A stretch of 8,095 bases of DNA. Origin: Planctomycetota bacterium. Its GTDB lineage: Bacteria > Planctomycetota > UBA8108 > UBA1146. The notes under the pieces were generated by a model. The model was not told the DNA's origin. It made no database searches and was given only the letters and a program-made list of their open reading frames with translations. Shown in pieces: positions 5,559 through 8,095 of the stretch. Every line of letters begins with the position of its first letter. Positions within the stretch are counted from its first letter, which is position 1. Where the stretch lies: NCBI GenBank assembly GCA_002691835.1, contig NZJA01000024.1:1-8095 (forward strand), in the 5' to 3' direction. A program made the translations under genes and the position numbers.

Positions 5559-7961
5559 ATGTCACTCAACTCTTCCCGCCAATGCTCTCGAATGATGCCT
5601 CAAGGTCGGAGATCAGGAAGCGACCACTCCCTCGGTGAGTCCGTTTCCGGTTGGTCCTGCCTTCTGGTGATCACTCTCCTTTGGGCAGTGCTCTCAATTC
5701 CGGAAACAACCTTTGCAGGAGCCGCCATCCCGGATGCGGATGGCAAGGTCAGCCGGATCGTTGATCGTCATGCCGGTGGAGATATGGCCAAGCTGTGGCG
5801 CGGTGCTTCAGAGTTGGAAAGCCTTGGGGATGAAATGATCGGCGAGATCCAGGGTCTCTTGGGTCACGAAAACTCCGGCGTCATCCTGATGGGTTCGAAG
5901 GCATTACTGTCTTTGGGTGAACCTGCCGGTGTCCGCGATGCCCTCCTCCGCCTCGTCAATCGGGACGACCTCGACAACGATCGCCGCAAGGCTGCCTTGT
6001 TTATGGTGGGAGAATTCCGTGACAAAAAAACAACGGATCAACTGCGCGCTCTGACCGAATCCTTTGCCGGAGATGCAGAGCTGCGAATCGAGTTGGGACG
6101 GACCCTCTTTCGAGTCACCGGTGATCGCTCGGAAGCCCGTGCGATGCTCCAGCCTCTATTGACCGTCGACGACCCTCAGGCTCGAACTGGTTCAGCATTG
6201 GCTTTAGCAGAACTCGGCTTGATGAATGGTGACGTCAAAAAGGTTCTTCGATCGATAGAACTGGAACCCTCTCGCCAAGGGGCACTCGCTCGCCTGCTGC
6301 TGGCCCAAGATAATCTTCTTCGCGCCATCGAAAATGAGCGGGATGCCAGTCCACCAGAAACGGACTCCGAAAAACTGGCGGAATCGGATCGCAAGATGGC
6401 AGTGGCACAGCTTGAGATTCTTTCGCTGGAAAAATCCCTTGAAGAGAAAGAGCGTCAACTTGAGCGCCTTCAAAGAAATCGCGGCGGAAACGGCAATCAT
6501 CCGCTTCTTGACGAGTTGATGCAGAGAATCAGTCGGTTCTATGTCGACCCCAGTAAAGTCGACGAGGATCAGTTGATCTCCGAGGCCGCCAAAGGAATGG
6601 TCTCCAGTCTCGACCCGTTCTCTTCTTTCATGGACGTAGAAGACACCAAAGATTTCTATGAGGGCATCAGCGGGATCTACGCAGGGATCGGAGCTCAGGT
6701 CCAGAAAGACCTCGATACAGATACGCTCAAGATCATTCGCCCCATTTACAAGGGACCCGCTTACCGCGAAGGTCTCGTCAGTGAAGACCTCGTCGTCGAA
6801 GTCGATGGAATCCCTACCAAGGGAAAAGCGCTCGACGAAATCGTTCAGGGACTCAAAGGGAATCCCGGAACACCCGTGACCCTCAAAGTCTTCCGTCGCG
6901 GCTGGAAAGAAGCTCGCGACTTTATCGTCACAAGAGAAACGATCCAGCTCGATTCGGTTCTTTACCAGATGTTACCAGGTGATCTGGGCTACGTTTCATT
7001 AGCCCAGTTCGGTGACACTGCAGTGACGGAAGTCTTTGCCGCTCTCGACGATCTCGAATCTCAAGGAATGAAAGCGCTGATTCTGGATCTCAGAGGGAAC
7101 CCAGGAGGGTACCTCGAATCCGCCGTTGAACTGGTCGATGAGTTTGTCGATGACACCTCCATGCCCATCGTTTCGCAAAAGTCAAAGAGCGGAATCTTTG
7201 AGAATTCTGAACGCTTTGCAACTCAGGGAAAAAGAGCAGACTACCCCATGGTCGTCCTCGTGAATGAATCGAGTGCGAGTGCTTCTGAAATCGTATCGGG
7301 TGCTTTTCAGGATTTCAAAAGAGCCAAGCTGATCGGACAGAAAACTTACGGAAAAGGTAGTGTTCAGCGACTGCTGCCAATGTCTCGTCGAATCCAGAAT
7401 CTCCTCGGTGGAGAATCGACTCTGCGACTCACCGTTCAGCGGTATTACCTTCCAAGTGGACGATCTATTCATACCGAGAGAGATTCGGATGGAAAGATCG
7501 TCGATGAAGGCGGGGTCAAACCCGACGACGAAGTCGAACTGGCAGAGATCCCCCTGTGGAGAGCAGAAGCCATCGGGAAAATGGTCGACGCTGAAGCCTT
7601 CAATCAGTGGATCGATCAGAATGCAAAAGATCATGAAGAGTTGATCTCCCGCATCGTTCGCGAAGGAACTGGCGACAGTGAACTTGAATACCCGGCTTTT
7701 AATGATTGGATCTCCCAATACAAGGAGACTGGAATCACTGAAGAAGATGCTCGCCGGGGCCTACGGAATCGCCTGCGCCGTCGTGAGGAAGATCGTCGAG
7801 GACAACAGTTTGCTTGTGACTACGTCGAAGACCTGCAACTGCAATCAGCAATCATCGACCTGCTCGGGCAACTGGGTACAGAAGTCTCAACGATCCCCCA
7901 GTACAACCGCATCGAGAAAGTTACTGACGAAAAGCCAGAAGAGAAAGCTGAAAGCCTCTAG
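5559..7961 (+). CDS. S41 family C-terminal processing protease with HEAT-like N-terminal region
   Basis: This 800-residue exported serine protease cleaves proteins near their C-termini in the cell envelope. A long polar n-region precedes a hydrophobic segment (about 35-50) and a likely signal-peptidase site near AGA-A (53-56). Residues 70-255 are helical and HEAT-like (ALLSLGEPAGVRDALLRLV, ALALAELG). Residues 270-307 form a charged coiled coil. The CTP core follows: a helical cap (315-368, LDPFSSFMD), a PDZ domain (371-455, VVEVDGIPTKGK) and the catalytic fold (476-640) with LGYVSLAQF, LILDLRGNPGG and NESSASASEIVSGAFQD. S574, K599 and Q603 have the same spacing as the Ser/Lys/Gln triad of CtpB-type proteases, so activity is expected. 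A helical C-terminal extension (about 665-775) is not part of the minimal family, whose members often have 400-500 residues. The start follows AAGGGGGT with only 3 nt after the G-run; the ATGs at codons 12 and 13 have no Shine-Dalgarno. Confidence 0.94.
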   Translation: MSLNSSRQCSRMMPQGRRSGSDHSLGESVSGWSCLLVITLLWAVLSIPETTFAGAAIPDADGKVSRIVDRHAGGDMAKLWRGASELESLGDEMIGEIQGLLGHENSGVILMGSKALLSLGEPAGVRDALLRLVNRDDLDNDRRKAALFMVGEFRDKKTTDQLRALTESFAGDAELRIELGRTLFRVTGDRSEARAMLQPLLTVDDPQARTGSALALAELGLMNGDVKKVLRSIELEPSRQGALARLLLAQDNLLRAIENERDASPPETDSEKLAESDRKMAVAQLEILSLEKSLEEKERQLERLQRNRGGNGNHPLLDELMQRISRFYVDPSKVDEDQLISEAAKGMVSSLDPFSSFMDVEDTKDFYEGISGIYAGIGAQVQKDLDTDTLKIIRPIYKGPAYREGLVSEDLVVEVDGIPTKGKALDEIVQGLKGNPGTPVTLKVFRRGWKEARDFIVTRETIQLDSVLYQMLPGDLGYVSLAQFGDTAVTEVFAALDDLESQGMKALILDLRGNPGGYLESAVELVDEFVDDTSMPIVSQKSKSGIFENSERFATQGKRADYPMVVLVNESSASASEIVSGAFQDFKRAKLIGQKTYGKGSVQRLLPMSRRIQNLLGGESTLRLTVQRYYLPSGRSIHTERDSDGKIVDEGGVKPDDEVELAEIPLWRAEAIGKMVDAEAFNQWIDQNAKDHEELISRIVREGTGDSELEYPAFNDWISQYKETGITEEDARRGLRNRLRRREEDRRGQQFACDYVEDLQLQSAIIDLLGQLGTEVSTIPQYNRIEKVTDEKPEEKAESL

Positions 7962-7978
7962 GGCTGACACTCCTCGAC

Positions 7979-8020
7979 AAAAAAAGCCGCAGAAGGGTTT
8001 CCCCTTCTGCGGCTTTTTTT
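7979..8020. terminator. Strong bidirectional intrinsic terminator
   Basis: GCCGCAGAAGGG (7986-7997) pairs perfectly with CCCTTCTGCGGC (8002-8013) across a 4-nt loop. Seven As precede the stem and seven Ts follow it, extending the inverted repeat. It begins 17 bp after the S41 protease stop codon and lies 11 bp beyond the stop of the convergent minus-strand gene, so it should terminate both. Confidence 0.95.
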
Positions 8021-8031
8021 ATTCGACTCGA

Positions 8032-8095
8032 TCAGTCTTCCTCTTTGCGGTACTTCTGGTGACCACTCTTTTTGAGTTCACTGATCTTACCCGCC
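8032..8095 (-). CDS. C-terminal end of an unidentified protein (partial)
   Basis: The minus strand from the window edge to TGA (8032-8034) is open and encodes 20 residues, AGKISELKKSGHQKYRKEED, rich in lysine and other charged residues. It is convergent with the S41 protease gene and shares its terminator, which supports a real gene end. Too little is present to name a family. A small basic nucleic-acid-binding protein would fit the composition, but that is only a guess. Confidence 0.6.
   Translation of the reverse strand, partial: AGKISELKKSGHQKYRKEED

Noticed and set aside
7182..7718. Minus-strand open frame of 178 codons inside the S41 protease gene
   Set aside because: It is antisense to the conserved catalytic domain and shows no recognisable protein features.

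Overview
The window comes from a bacterial chromosome and looks like ordinary core-type gene space with one unusual intergenic region. No gene here fixes the taxon. Mid-range GC by eye, a large multi-domain S41 protease, low-complexity inserts in housekeeping proteins and an alkaline-phosphatase-like protein of a kind I associate with Planctomycetota all make a planctomycete plausible. That is an inference from general familiarity, not a demonstrated assignment.

Layout. From about 5090 leftwards, four genes run on the minus strand: a YifB/ComM-type Mg-chelatase-like AAA+ ATPase (5088-3277), a tRNA-dihydrouridine synthase (3094-1979), an alkaline-phosphatase-superfamily protein (1968-613) and a TerC-family membrane protein (540 to beyond base 1). 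The second and third are only 10 bp apart and are probably co-translated. The other gaps (182 and 72 bp) hold no clear terminator, so one transcript is possible. On the plus strand, a long exported S41 C-terminal-processing protease (5559-7961) has a HEAT-like and coiled-coil N-terminal half. It ends at a strong hairpin terminator (7979-8020) whose A-tract/T-tract flanks let it serve both strands. The last 64 bases hold the final 20 codons of a minus-strand gene that shares this terminator.

The 470-bp divergent region 5089-5558 holds no believable gene. It contains five copies of a 17-bp direct repeat, a 19-bp-period duplication, a perfect TTCCCGGGAA palindrome fused to a hairpin, and a hairpin followed by six Ts. 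Short tandem duplications of 12 or 15 bp also lie inside the dihydrouridine synthase gene (5' end) and the ATPase gene (three places), all in frame. Repeated micro-duplication, tolerated in linkers and in the non-coding region, is the most distinctive property of the window.

The genes do not form an obvious single pathway: DNA uptake/recombination (ComM-like), tRNA modification (Dus), an enzyme-like protein of unknown substrate, a possible metal transporter (TerC) and envelope proteolysis (S41). I found no CRISPR array, transposase, tRNA or rRNA, and no convincing new multi-gene system.
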